Part shown: positions 16,357 to 25,204 of the stretch, one piece after another | Position numbering within the stretch: the stretch's first letter is position 1 | How the letters are laid out: every line of letters starts with the position of its first letter | Source of the DNA: Paenibacillus tundrae | GTDB taxonomy: Bacteria; Bacillota; Bacilli; Paenibacillales; Paenibacillaceae | Length of the DNA: 64,000 nt | Assembly: GCF_030812775.1 (NCBI RefSeq) | Contig: NZ_JAUSTI010000009.1 | Coordinates: forward strand, 62,001-126,000 | Direction: 5' to 3' | Translations under genes and position numbers: made by a program | The notes under the pieces: model-generated | Seen by the model: only the letters and a program-made list of their open reading frames with translations | What the model was told of the DNA's origin: nothing | The model's database searches: none

Positions 16357-16484
16357 TATATACTCCTTTAAGATATGCTTATTTGTAAGAGGACAATTGC
16401 CGACCTATTTCACACTGTACATCACTTTACTCTGTCTGCTGATCTTTGTAAAGGGATGGAAAAAGTTCGGTTAATCAGGTATCA

Positions 16485-16512
16485 TTTACATAAATTTTAC
16501 ACTGCATTTACA
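16485..16512 (+). promoter_or_regulatory. PhoP-box-like direct repeats upstream of ppk
   Basis: Three exact TTTACA repeats at 16485, 16496 and 16507 with 5-nt spacers (11-bp period) match the B. subtilis PhoP consensus of TT(A/C/T)ACA repeats with about 5-bp spacing. A possible -10, TACAAT, is at 16545-16550. This would place ppk under phosphate-starvation control. Confidence 0.6.
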
Positions 16513-16604
16513 TTGCGCTGACGCTTATATCCAATCACGGATAGTACAATTAGTGAAGAACATCTAACCAAGGATTGATATGCAACATATTCGGAGGGGC
16601 ATTC

Positions 16605-18686
16605 ATGCATAGAGATATCAAAACAGGCAACTATGTTAACCGTGATTTAAGTTGGGTCGAATTCAATCGACGTGTACTTCAAGAGGCTCAGGATCAGACA
16701 ACTCCGTTATTGGAGCGTTTAAGATTTCTCGGTATTGTCGCTAGCAATCTGGACGAGTTCATGAGTGTAAGGGTAGCAGAGACCAAAGAAAAGATCAAAG
16801 CTGGATTTACGCAAAAAGATTTCTCGGGGTATACCCCTTCTGGTTTATATCGAAGATTGATTAAACGAACAGGAGCTATGGTTACTGAGCAGTATAAAAC
16901 GTATCGGGAGCTCATTCGTCTCCTCGCCAAAAAAGGCGTCGTTTTACAAGAGTATATTGATCTGAATGCGACGCAGCAGCGTGCAATGGATCAGTATTAT
17001 CACGAGATCATTTTTCCTGTATTAACCCCAATGGCGATTGACCAGAGTCGTCCGTTTCCATTGGTACACAATAAATCGGTATATCTGTCCGTGATGTTGC
17101 AGAAGGAAGGAGAACAAGAGGACGAACCGTTCTTGGCGATTGTTCAGGTGCCTTCTAATTTACCACGGGTAGTGCCTATTCCACTTCGAGCCAATAGTAA
17201 AAAGAAAACGTTCATTCTGATTGAAGATCTAATCAAGCATCATATTCATACGCTCTTCAGTGGATATGTACCGCTTGCTGTACAAGAGTTCCGAGTGACT
17301 CGTAATGCGGATTTATCCATTAATGAAGAAGAGGCTGAAGATTTACTTGAAGCGATTGAGAAAGAACTGCGTCGTAGACGCCGGGGAGCGCCAGTGCGAC
17401 TGGAAGTCTGCAAGGATTTTAGACAAGATGCTCTCGACGAGCTGCAGGAAGAATTCGAGATCCAAGATCCGGTTTACGAGATTGATGGACCGCTAGACCT
17501 AAGTTTCCTGGCAGGATTTGTGGATAGTTTGGAAGGATTCACCCATCTGAAGTATAGCCCTGTCAAACCGGTGTATCCGCCAGAGTTTCTTCCGCGTGAA
17601 AGCCATTTTGAATTATTGCGCAGACGGGATGTGCTTGTTCATCATCCTTATGAATCGTTTGAGCCTGTTACCGATTTTATACTGGAGGCTTCAGAAGATC
17701 CCAAAGTAATGGCGATCAAAATGACGTTATATCGGGTTAACGGTGATTCGCGCTTAATACCAGCGCTAGCTTTAGCGGCAGAGAGTGGGAAGCAGGTTAC
17801 GGTCGTGGTAGAGCTGAAGGCTCGCTTCGATGAAGAGCGTAACATTGCTTGGGCTCGTAAGCTGGAGAAAGCTGGATGCCATGTGGTCTATGGACTAGTT
17901 GGTTTGAAGACCCATGCCAAAATTATTCTTGTGGTGCGAAGGGAACAACATGGCGTGCGGCGTTATGTTCACGTTGGAACAGGTAACTATAACGAGAGTA
18001 CCGCCAAAGTATATACAGACGTAGGGTTATTCACATCTAATCCGGTCATCGGTGAGGATGCGTCAGGACTATTTAATGAAATTACCGGATATTCTGGACC
18101 TAAAGCATTACAAGCATTTAGAGTGGCGCCAGACGGCATGAAGGATGAGCTCTTTGCGCTGATTCGCCGAGAAACAGAACATGCTCAGCAAGGGCGTAAG
18201 GCTCGGATTATTGCCAAAATCAACTCGCTTTCTCACCAGGATATGATTGATGAGTTGTATATCGCATCTCAAGCGGGTGTGCAGATTGACCTCATAGTGC
18301 GTGGCGTATGTTGTTTGCGTCCTGGAGTAGAGGGATTGAGTGAGAATATTCGCGTGATCAGTATTGTAGACCGTTTCCTGGAGCACTCAAGGTTGTTCTA
18401 TTTTGAGAACGGCGGCAACCCGGATGTATTTCTCTCCAGTGCGGATTGGATGACACGGAATCTGCAACGTAGAATTGAATTGATGTGTCCGGTGTTTGAT
18501 CCTGAATTGAAGCGAATGCTGGTCGACATTCTGAACTTATCTCTTAATGATAACGTTAAGGCAAGAGAGCTTATGCCTGGCGGCAACTACGTATTTGTAA
18601 AAAACGAAAAACCCCCGCTGAGAAGTCAGACGGAGGCAATGGGTATTATTCCTTGGAAGCCTGCTGAATGGAGTATACTGACGTAA
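16605..18686 (+). CDS. ppk: Polyphosphate kinase PPK1
   Basis: A 693-residue enzyme that transfers the ATP gamma-phosphate to polyphosphate. Domain order is N (VNRDLSWVEFNRRVLQEA), head, C1 and C2. The autophosphorylated His is H437 in KTHAKI, equivalent to E. coli H435. The second active-site His is H456 in YVHVGTGNYNES. ATG 16605 follows GGAGGGGC; an upstream ATG at 16575 lacks a ribosome site. The gene is convergent with ppx and overlaps its end by 41 bp. The 3' end contains a CCCCCGC-rich segment, possibly part of termination. Confidence 0.96.
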   Translation: MHRDIKTGNYVNRDLSWVEFNRRVLQEAQDQTTPLLERLRFLGIVASNLDEFMSVRVAETKEKIKAGFTQKDFSGYTPSGLYRRLIKRTGAMVTEQYKTYRELIRLLAKKGVVLQEYIDLNATQQRAMDQYYHEIIFPVLTPMAIDQSRPFPLVHNKSVYLSVMLQKEGEQEDEPFLAIVQVPSNLPRVVPIPLRANSKKKTFILIEDLIKHHIHTLFSGYVPLAVQEFRVTRNADLSINEEEAEDLLEAIEKELRRRRRGAPVRLEVCKDFRQDALDELQEEFEIQDPVYEIDGPLDLSFLAGFVDSLEGFTHLKYSPVKPVYPPEFLPRESHFELLRRRDVLVHHPYESFEPVTDFILEASEDPKVMAIKMTLYRVNGDSRLIPALALAAESGKQVTVVVELKARFDEERNIAWARKLEKAGCHVVYGLVGLKTHAKIILVVRREQHGVRRYVHVGTGNYNESTAKVYTDVGLFTSNPVIGEDASGLFNEITGYSGPKALQAFRVAPDGMKDELFALIRRETEHAQQGRKARIIAKINSLSHQDMIDELYIASQAGVQIDLIVRGVCCLRPGVEGLSENIRVISIVDRFLEHSRLFYFENGGNPDVFLSSADWMTRNLQRRIELMCPVFDPELKRMLVDILNLSLNDNVKARELMPGGNYVFVKNEKPPLRSQTEAMGIIPWKPAEWSILT

Positions 18687-20172
18687 CTCCCCAAGCCTCT
18701 TCCAGATCTTTGAGGGCGTCTTCTAGACCGCTGAGTTCCATTAACGGCTCTGCTGCACAGATGAAATGCATCTGCAGCGAGCCGTTTTTCGTCGTGGCCG
18801 TAACAGCAGAGATACTCTCTGAGCGATTAATGGCTTCCGATACACGTAAAATCGAGCCAAGTCGATGGGCATGACGCTCATCTGAATCATTGAGAATGTC
18901 TTTATGCTTATTCAGCAATTGGGGTGTTCTTTTTTTGGGATGGTAATCAGCTGCAATTGCAGTCAGCACCGTCTCTCGGTGAGAAAGTCCGTAAATCCCT
19001 GCATTCATAATCCAGTAGGAGGAGTGCTGGGTATACCGGAAATAATTGATCTGCTTACCTGCGCCATGCAGCATGGCGGCCGTATATAGAATCCGTGCAT
19101 CCGCTGGTTCAGGAGCTTCACCCTTTAAGGCACGGTATAGAACAACCGCATCCTGATGCACGCGTGTCAGATGCTTCTCAGGAACCGGTGGGCCAAAATG
19201 GATGAAGTTACGAACGCTGATTTCCAGTGCATTGGGTGCCTCTGGACATAGCGGTGACATCAAATCTCGAAGGATTCCATCACGCAAGCCTGCTCCACTA
19301 ACCACATAATGATCCCCTTGGATCATATCGAAGACCGTACGTAGAATAAGAATGCCTGGAACGATGATATCTGCTCGATCCTTGGCTAGACCCGGTACTT
19401 TTTTGCGCTGTGCTGAAGTGAGATAAGGCAGAGATTTGCACATGTTATCCATAGAAGTTGCGCTAATTTCGTAGTGATGGCTTACAGGTAAGGAATACTG
19501 CGTTCGCTTTTGCTCAATTTTGGCCAAGGTACGCATGGTGCCACCAAGACCAATTAAGGGAAGTCCAGGATGCTGTCTTACCCAATCATGTTTGCTTAGT
19601 GCCTCAGTCACTTGATTACATAGTGCCTCAATATGATCGTTTGACCAAGTATCCTCGCCACCATAGCGTGCATAGGAGTTTACAGCACCGATGGGAAGGG
19701 AGATGCTATGTAGTCGTTTTCTGTCTCGAAATACCGTAATCTCTGTACTGCCGCCGCCAATATCCACGACATAACCATCTGCCAGATCAATGGACTGAAT
19801 AACCCCAAGGAATCCATAATAAGCCTCTTGATCCCCGGATACACATTCAACTTCAAGTCCTGTTTCCTGTTCGATCCAACCGATAATCTCTTGAGCATTC
19901 GTAGCATTACGAATAGCTGCGGTAGCCGCGGCGCGGATACGTTTGGTTTGGAAAGCTTCACATTTGGCCTTGAATTGCTTCAAGACAGTAATAGCCTTGT
20001 CCAATGAAGGACGATGAATCTGTCCGTTTGCTTCAACTGCATTGCTCAGGCGAGCAGCATATTTATCTTCATGGATATTCCGGTATGCTCCATCTTGATC
20101 TAGTTCGTAGATGACGAGACGGATCGAGTTCGAGCCAATATCGATAATGCCAAGCGTTTCGTTTTCTTTCAT
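18646..20172 (-). CDS. ppx: Exopolyphosphatase / Ppx-GppA phosphatase
   Basis: 508 residues of the ASKHA-fold Ppx/GppA family, which hydrolyses terminal phosphate from polyphosphate or pppGpp. The N-terminal IDIGSNSIRLVIYE and VDIGGGSTE nucleotide-binding loops and the GLGGTMRTL block are visible. A C-terminal HD-like helical region carries AAMLHGAGKQINY and DYHPKK. Of the two in-frame ATGs, 20172 has AAGGAG at the right distance; 20178 touches it. A short palindromic repeat lies in its leader. It is the catabolic partner of ppk, placed tail to tail. Confidence 0.93.
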   Translation of the reverse strand: MKENETLGIIDIGSNSIRLVIYELDQDGAYRNIHEDKYAARLSNAVEANGQIHRPSLDKAITVLKQFKAKCEAFQTKRIRAAATAAIRNATNAQEIIGWIEQETGLEVECVSGDQEAYYGFLGVIQSIDLADGYVVDIGGGSTEITVFRDRKRLHSISLPIGAVNSYARYGGEDTWSNDHIEALCNQVTEALSKHDWVRQHPGLPLIGLGGTMRTLAKIEQKRTQYSLPVSHHYEISATSMDNMCKSLPYLTSAQRKKVPGLAKDRADIIVPGILILRTVFDMIQGDHYVVSGAGLRDGILRDLMSPLCPEAPNALEISVRNFIHFGPPVPEKHLTRVHQDAVVLYRALKGEAPEPADARILYTAAMLHGAGKQINYFRYTQHSSYWIMNAGIYGLSHRETVLTAIAADYHPKKRTPQLLNKHKDILNDSDERHAHRLGSILRVSEAINRSESISAVTATTKNGSLQMHFICAAEPLMELSGLEDALKDLEEAWGVTSVYSIQQASKE

Positions 20173-20194
20173 ATGCATCTCCTTCTATCAGTTT

Positions 20195-20246
20195 GTGTTC
20201 AAAAAGGTTGGTTTCTAGACTTTTTGAACAACCTCTATTTAGAGGT
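20195..20246. repeat. Short palindromic repeat copy in the ppx leader
   Basis: TGTTCAAAAAG (20196-20206) and CTTTTTGAACA (20220-20230) are perfect inverted arms 13 nt apart, followed by the ACCTCTATTTAGAGGT hairpin (20231-20246) that also borders the long copy at 54074. On the minus strand it lies just before the ppx ribosome site. Confidence 0.8.
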
Positions 20247-20249
20247 GAT

Positions 20250-20504
20250 CTACCCGTAATGAAGCAGTGCAGCCAAAGCTTCCGGTGAGCCTGGAGGCGT
20301 GGCGGAGAAGGGCGTAGTTAGCATGACAACAATGATGAAGACGATAAAACAAGCAAATAGAATACAGCTTAGGGCAAAGCCGCGGTTACGTTTCTTCATA
20401 AACAGTCGAATGCCTGTTACAAACAGCAGTATAGTTACAGCTACCAGAACGATTGACATTGCAACATAGGCTACGCCATATAGTGATTTGAAAAATGACT
20501 CCAT
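20250..20504 (-). CDS. Small two-helix membrane protein
   Basis: 84 residues. Membrane segments are around AYVAMSIVLVAVTILLFVTGI and FALSCILFACFIVFIIVVMLT, separated by a basic loop (MKKRNRG) that should face the cytoplasm. The C-terminus is Pro/Ala-rich. ATG 20504 has AAGGAG 13 nt upstream. The frame is open further upstream, but that part is unlike a protein and lacks a ribosome site. Function unknown. It lies upstream of ppx on the same strand. Confidence 0.6.
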   Translation of the reverse strand: MESFFKSLYGVAYVAMSIVLVAVTILLFVTGIRLFMKKRNRGFALSCILFACFIVFIIVVMLTTPFSATPPGSPEALAALLHYG

Positions 20505-20741
20505 TTTCTTCTGAACGCTCCTTAGACCCTCATATTTAAGCCTTGCTAAACCATTCTTTAGTAGCATACGACAGATTGAAGCGTTTGAAAAGCAACCCGG
20601 GCGTCTGTTCGTTTCCTTGAACAAGCCTTTAGACTTTTTCACTACAAAAGGGGCCTTAGCCTTGGACAGACATCCAAGAAAACAGATCTCCTGTTGAGTA
20701 TGTATAAAGAAGAACCATGGCACAGGAAAGGAGATCAGCAG

Positions 20742-21401
20742 ATGTCGAGACAACTTGCGAGCAAGTGGCTAAAGACAGCAGCCCTATTGAAATACCCAGT
20801 AGCAGCCGTTCATATTCCACAGACGATGGCGTTCAATGCAAGAAATCTACAACTTATGCTTGGCCGTTATGGCATGGTATATATTAAACCGATTGTGGGT
20901 GGAGGAGGTTACGGTGTAATCAGAGTATCCACAAGCGGAGGAAGTTATCGTTATACCCATATGAAAGTAACAAGATCATTTACCAATTACGGTCAGATGT
21001 ATCGTTCTCTAATGCGAGTAAAAGCCAAACGCAGATACTTGATTCAACAAGGAATCCACTTAGCTACGATTCAAGGTAGACCTGTAGATTACAGGGTGAA
21101 AGTAGTTAAGACCGAAAGAGGTTGGGTTTTCCGAGCAGTAGTGGGACGTTTGGCGCGTCCAGGGCTGTGCGTAACCAATCTAAGCAAGGGAGGAACCATG
21201 CTGTCTGGCAGAAGAGCACTACAGCTGTCACTTCCTCATATCTCGAGCAGACATAAACGTCGTGAAATGCGTGCTCTAACCCTCACCTGTACACGCATCA
21301 TGGAAGTTCAATTTCCAGGGGTAGGACAGCTTGGGTTTGATTATGGTCTAGATCACAGCGGAAAGATATGGATTCTTGAAGTGAATACCAGACCCCAGTG
21401 A
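20742..21401 (+). CDS. YheC/YheD-family ATP-grasp protein, short form
   Basis: 219 residues. ATP-grasp features are KPIVGGGGYGVIRV (substrate/ATP loop), YLIQQGI, DYRVKVV and the metal-binding end FDYGLD...ILEVNTRP. YheC/YheD proteins are associated with the spore coat in Bacillus. The protein stops two residues after EVNTRP, where family members I recall usually carry 20-40 more residues, so it is a short version or slightly truncated. ATG 20742 follows AGGAAAGGAG. A nested inverted repeat begins 54 nt after its stop. Confidence 0.8.
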   Translation: MSRQLASKWLKTAALLKYPVAAVHIPQTMAFNARNLQLMLGRYGMVYIKPIVGGGGYGVIRVSTSGGSYRYTHMKVTRSFTNYGQMYRSLMRVKAKRRYLIQQGIHLATIQGRPVDYRVKVVKTERGWVFRAVVGRLARPGLCVTNLSKGGTMLSGRRALQLSLPHISSRHKRREMRALTLTCTRIMEVQFPGVGQLGFDYGLDHSGKIWILEVNTRPQ

Positions 21402-21454
21402 ATTGTGAAAAAGACTAAATAAATCCAAATGTGAATCCGATAATATTTAATAGA

Positions 21455-21573
21455 TGAATCAATTTCATAATACCTTTGGTTGCTTAAATCAAGGCCAGAT
21501 ATAGATCAAACGGTTTAATTTGTCTATATCTGGTTACATAAAACTCGTTTTAATGAGTTATGAAATTGATTCA
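21455..21573. repeat. Nested inverted-repeat element
   Basis: The outer perfect arms are TGAATCAATTTCATAA (21455-21470) and TTATGAAATTGATTCA (21558-21573). The inner perfect arms are CCAGATATAGA (21495-21505) and TCTATATCTGG (21533-21543). There is no T-run and no ORF. The size and symmetry are MITE-like, or it may form a large RNA stem after the YheC/D gene. Confidence 0.7.
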
Positions 21574-21700
21574 GATGAAAATGCGAGAAAACGTTTGAAA
21601 TGACATTACTTGGGGTAAAATACTCGCAAATACTCCTGAAACTATGAATTATTTCCAAAAAAAATCGATGTTAAACGTTCTGGTAGAAACGGACAAATCC

Positions 21701-21800
21701 TGTGCATAAATACTGTCCACATTATCCACGTTGTTTAATCAACATTTTTACCATTTATCAACAAACTATGCACAGGATTTCCACAAAACCTTGTGGATAA
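21701..21800. promoter_or_regulatory. DnaA-box cluster upstream of sda
   Basis: Against TTATNCACA there are two exact boxes on the minus strand (21701-21709 and 21792-21800) and three plus-strand boxes with one mismatch (21722-21730, 21755-21763, 21766-21774). AATCCTGTGCATA (from 21697) and TATGCACAGGATT (to 21779) also form an inverted repeat around the cluster. In B. subtilis sda transcription is controlled by DnaA through such boxes. Confidence 0.85.
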
Positions 21801-21808
21801 CAGAACGC

Positions 21809-21837
21809 TTGTTCTCTATATGAATCTCTGATATGAT
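21809..21837 (+). promoter_or_regulatory. sda promoter
   Basis: TTGTTC (21809-21814), 17 nt, TATGAT (21832-21837), immediately downstream of the last DnaA box. Confidence 0.65.
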
Positions 21838-21874
21838 AGTTTTGAGGAAAATAAAGGAAAGGTTGTGGCGGGAA

Positions 21875-22018
21875 ATGGCTATGTTATCCGATGAGATGTT
21901 GTTGGATTCCTACCATAAGGCGATTGAACTAGATCTCGAGAGAGATTTCATCGCGCTGCTTTTGGCAGAAATTCATAAGCGCAAACTGGGTACTGACGTA
22001 TCTGCCATTCTTCACTAG
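21875..22018 (+). CDS. sda: Sporulation checkpoint kinase inhibitor Sda
   Basis: 47 residues beginning MAMLSDEMLLDSYHKAIELD. The two-helix hairpin sequence LSDE-LL-SY-KA-E-L-RDFI is the Sda signature. Sda binds the dimerisation/histidine-phosphotransfer domain of KinA-type kinases and blocks entry into sporulation when replication is perturbed. AAGGAAAGG lies 13 nt before ATG 21875; ATG 21881 is also possible. The DnaA boxes directly upstream support the assignment. Confidence 0.92.
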   Translation: MAMLSDEMLLDSYHKAIELDLERDFIALLLAEIHKRKLGTDVSAILH

Positions 22019-22040
22019 AGATCCTCATTGCAGGCAATGT

Positions 22041-22292
22041 TTACAGGTTTCCGGACATGTCCCACATTGCAACAGGCTGTAAAGTGCCTGTTTGACAGTG
22101 GTGACAGTACATGAGATGAATGCAACTGCTTCCTTCTTCATCTGAAGTGCTGGAAGTAATTGAAGTCGCATAAGGACTATATGGTCCGGTGTAGTCGTCC
22201 AATTTGCCGCATTCTGATAGTCCCTGAAGGCAGTGGGGACAAGCCTGCTCCGGTACAACCAGACCGTTACACAGCGGGCATATATAAGACAA
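22041..22292 (-). CDS. Small zinc-ribbon-like protein
   Basis: 83 residues. The pairs CPLC and CPHC near the N-terminus and CHHC near the C-terminus suggest one or two zinc sites. No family named. The chosen start is TTG 22292 (reads MSYICPLC) with AGGAGGG 6 nt upstream; an in-frame ATG at 22361 has no ribosome site. The Shine-Dalgarno lies inside the hairpin at 22293-22341. Confidence 0.6.
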   Translation of the reverse strand: MSYICPLCNGLVVPEQACPHCLQGLSECGKLDDYTGPYSPYATSITSSTSDEEGSSCIHLMYCHHCQTGTLQPVAMWDMSGNL

Positions 22293-22341
22293 GGGTATCC
22301 CTCCTGAATATGTAGTGTTCAGGAGTAAGATACCCTTTTTT
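22293..22341. terminator. Hairpin acting as plus-strand terminator and masking a minus-strand ribosome site
   Basis: GGGTATCCCTCCTGAA (22293-22308) pairs with TTCAGGAGTAAGATACCC (22318-22335), followed on the plus strand by TTTTTT. For plus transcripts from sda it is a terminator. On the minus strand the same stem contains the AGGAGG of the zinc-ribbon gene. Confidence 0.75.
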
Positions 22342-22443
22342 GTAGCTTTTATGTTATTCAAAAAGTTTGCAATTACCCTTTTGCTTCTCAGTAAGGATAA
22401 CGATCCTTTTCGAACTTGATCTATTTGGTCTGTCCGAACGGAA

Positions 22444-23448
22444 TTAGCGTTTCATGTTACTGCTGTGTCCTGGGGACAATTTAGCATCTGGATCGAAGTA
22501 TACCTTGGCGTTGTTGACTGCTGTTGGTGCTTCGCCAAATCCTACGGCAATCAGTTTAAGCTTACCAGGGTACGTTGTGATGTCGCCGGCTGCGAAGATA
22601 CCTGGGATGGATGTTTCCATCCGTGAGTCAACAACGATGGAGTTGCTGTCAATCTCAATACCCCATTCTGCGATTGGACCGAGGGAAGATACAAATCCGA
22701 AATTAACGATAACATCGTCTACTTCGATTTCTTGAGTTTCCTTCGTTTTGACATGAGCAAGCGTAACTTTAGTGATCGTTTCATCCCCATGAAGCTCAGT
22801 GATCTCGGTAGGTGTTATCACATTAACCTTAGAGTTCATGAGGTTCTCTACACTGTGCTCGTGTGCACGGAATTTATCACGACGATGGATCAGAGTTACT
22901 TGCTCTGCAATAGGCTCAAGCATAAGTGCCCAGTCTACAGCGGAGTCTCCACCACCACTGATGAGTACTTTTTTGCCAGCAAAGGCGTTCAGATCGCTGA
23001 TGAAGTAGTGCAGGTTCGTTTTTTCGAACTTCGCAGCACCTTCAAGCTCTAGACGACGTGGTTCAAATGCACCTACACCTGCTGTAATGATAACAGCTTT
23101 GGCATGATATTCATTCTCATCGGTCTTTACGATGAAATGCTGTTCTTCTTTTTTCTCCACGGATACCACTTTTTCTTCAAGGCGGATATTTGGATTGAAA
23201 TGACTCATTTGCTCAATCAGGTTGTTTACGAGTTCTTGAGCAGTGACTTTTGGGAATCCAGCTACATCATAGATGTACTTTTCCGGATACAAAGCTGCAA
23301 GTTGTCCACCCAGCTGGGGCATACTTTCAACCAGAGTAACGGAAGCTTGACGCATTCCACCATAAAATGCGGCGAATAGTCCCGCAGGGCCGCCACCAAT
23401 AATAAGTAAATCAGTCATTTCATGACCGTTAGTTTGTGCAGTCAACAA
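22444..23448 (-). CDS. yumC: Ferredoxin/flavodoxin-NADP+ reductase, TrxR-like type (YumC)
   Basis: 334 residues, very similar over its whole length to B. subtilis YumC as I recall it. The FAD motif [17 protein letters not shown], the [15 protein letters not shown]-binding block and the C-terminal [13 protein letters not shown] are present. The redox CxxC of thioredoxin reductases is absent, as expected for this reductase class. It moves electrons between NADPH and ferredoxin or flavodoxin. TTG 23448 has AGGTG 7 nt upstream. Divergent from yumB. Confidence 0.95.
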   Translation of the reverse strand: MLTAQTNGHEMTDLLIIGGGPAGLFAAFYGGMRQASVTLVESMPQLGGQLAALYPEKYIYDVAGFPKVTAQELVNNLIEQMSHFNPNIRLEEKVVSVEKKEEQHFIVKTDENEYHAKAVIITAGVGAFEPRRLELEGAAKFEKTNLHYFISDLNAFAGKKVLISGGGDSAVDWALMLEPIAEQVTLIHRRDKFRAHEHSVENLMNSKVNVITPTEITELHGDETITKVTLAHVKTKETQEIEVDDVIVNFGFVSSLGPIAEWGIEIDSNSIVVDSRMETSIPGIFAAGDITTYPGKLKLIAVGFGEAPTAVNNAKVYFDPDAKLSPGHSSNMKR

Positions 23449-23542
23449 TCAACAACACCTTTCGTATTTTAATAGGTAGTTAGCAGGAAGAAATATGCAC
23501 GATACATATTGGAACCAGCGTAGGTACCGAACTGTCTTTCCT

Positions 23543-23571
23543 ATTATAAACGGTGTATTCTGGGTTGCAAA
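23543..23571 (-). promoter_or_regulatory. yumC promoter
   Basis: Read on the minus strand: TTTGCA (23571-23566), 17 nt, TATAAT (23548-23543), about 95 nt before the yumC start. Confidence 0.55.
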
Positions 23572-23838
23572 GTTAGCTGCATCACTAATCTGAGAAGAAA
23601 TGATGAAGATCACATGAGAATAGGGTGAAATTGGAAATGAAAGGTTATGAAAAATAACAAAAAAACCCTTGATCTTTACCAGAAATACAGATATCCTTGA
23701 CCTGTACTATGTGTTTTTTTGTCTAATATAAATCTTCTTTTTTTGTGGGTTGAAGAATAAGTACAACATGTTGAATCTTGTGTATAATTTCACAATTTTG
23801 TGGACTTCATGAGTGGTTATTCCATTTAAAATACAATT

Positions 23839-23867
23839 TTCGCATGACAATATAAATGTTGTAGAAT
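23839..23867 (+). promoter_or_regulatory. yumB promoter
   Basis: TTCGCA (23839-23844), 17 nt, TAGAAT (23862-23867), about 140 nt before yumB. The 562-nt yumC-yumB gap otherwise holds A/T-rich sequence with no recognised site. Confidence 0.45.
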
Positions 23868-24010
23868 GCTGGAGTAAAAATTCAAATAAATTCGCGAAGT
23901 TAACATTTGTCGTCATAATGGATAAGACCTCATCCATATTTTTAATTAAATGCATGTTGTAATGATCCACACGAATGGCTGATGCGAGCGAAACCGGAAG
24001 GGGTAAAGAC

Positions 24011-25204
24011 ATGAGCAGTATTCCCAAAATCGTCATCCTTGGCGCGGGTTATGGCGGAATCCTGACAGCCCAAAGGCTTCAGAAAGAATTAAATTATAAC
24101 GAGGCCGACGTCACATTAGTGAATCGGCATGATTATCACTATATAACTACACATCTACATATGCCGGCAGCCGGTACAGATACAATTGAACACGCAAGGG
24201 TTTCCATTTCGAAGCTGATCGATGAATTCAAAATTGATTTGGTCAAATCGAACGTGAAAGAAATTCGTTTGCAGGATCGCAAAATCATTTTAGAAGACGG
24301 TACATTATCCTATGATTACCTTATTATTGGTCTAGGCGGTGAACCGGAGACGTTTGGCATTCCAGGTATGCTGGATCATGCAATGACTATTCGCAGCATT
24401 AACTCGGTCAGATTGATCCGTGAGCATATTGAATATCAATTTGCCATGTACAAAAATGACAACAAACGTAATCGAATCAATTTCGTTGTAGGTGGGGCAG
24501 GCTTCAGTGGTGTCGAATTCGTAGCTGAGCTTGCGGATCGTATCCCTAAGTTGTGCAAAGAATTCGACGTGAATCCCAAGAATGTGCACATTTATAATGT
24601 GGAAGCAGCGCCTTCGGCTCTTCCGGGCTTCGACCCGGAACTTGTCGAACATGCAATGAACGTACTGAAGAAAAAAGGAGTTACCTTCAAGATCGGTGTT
24701 CCGATCAAACAGTGTCTACCTGACGGAGTTATTGTCGGCGAAGGGGAAAAGATCGATGCTGCTACCGTCGTTTGGACGGGTGGTATTCGAGGGAATGCAT
24801 TGTTGGAGCAGGCAGGTCTTGAAGTTATGCGTGGACGGGTGAAGGTGGATGAATATCTGCGTGCACCGGGTCATGAGGATGTCTATGTGATAGGAGACAA
24901 CTCGCTGGTATTCAACAAGGAAGGGCGTCCTTATCCTCCGACAGCTCAGATAGCAATGCAGCAGGGAGTGAACTGTGCGATTAATGTCGTTGCAGCCATT
25001 CGCAAAAAAGAGCGGCAGCCTTTTGTATTTACGAGCAAAGGTACGGTGGCATCGCTAGGAAAAGGTGAAGCAATCGCAGTTGTGGGCGGAAAGAAATATA
25101 AAGGCTGGAAGGCAGCACAGCTGAAGAAGCTGGTCGATCTCCGGTATTTGTTTATTATTGGTGGCATTCCCCTGGTTCTGAAGAAAGGGCGGTTCTTTGG
25201 ATGA
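24011..25204 (+). CDS. yumB: Type II NADH dehydrogenase (YumB)
   Basis: 397 residues. FAD motif GAGYGG at the N-terminus, NAD motif GGAGFSGVE mid-protein, a second FAD block DVYVIGDNS, then the quinone-side PPTAQIAMQQG segment. The C-terminal amphipathic region should attach it to the membrane. It feeds electrons from NADH to menaquinone without proton pumping. ATG 24011 follows GGAAGGGG. A small gene starts within its stop codon. Confidence 0.93.
   Translation: MSSIPKIVILGAGYGGILTAQRLQKELNYNEADVTLVNRHDYHYITTHLHMPAAGTDTIEHARVSISKLIDEFKIDLVKSNVKEIRLQDRKIILEDGTLSYDYLIIGLGGEPETFGIPGMLDHAMTIRSINSVRLIREHIEYQFAMYKNDNKRNRINFVVGGAGFSGVEFVAELADRIPKLCKEFDVNPKNVHIYNVEAAPSALPGFDPELVEHAMNVLKKKGVTFKIGVPIKQCLPDGVIVGEGEKIDAATVVWTGGIRGNALLEQAGLEVMRGRVKVDEYLRAPGHEDVYVIGDNSLVFNKEGRPYPPTAQIAMQQGVNCAINVVAAIRKKERQPFVFTSKGTVASLGKGEAIAVVGGKKYKGWKAAQLKKLVDLRYLFIIGGIPLVLKKGRFFG

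Noticed and set aside
20505..20753. N-terminal extension of the small membrane protein to ATG 20753
   Set aside because: The extra 83 codons lack protein-like character and would overlap the start of the divergent YheC/D gene.
22349..22376. TTATTCAAAAAGTTTGC as another copy of the TGTTCAAAAAG repeat
   Set aside because: Only one arm is recognisable and there is no inverted partner.
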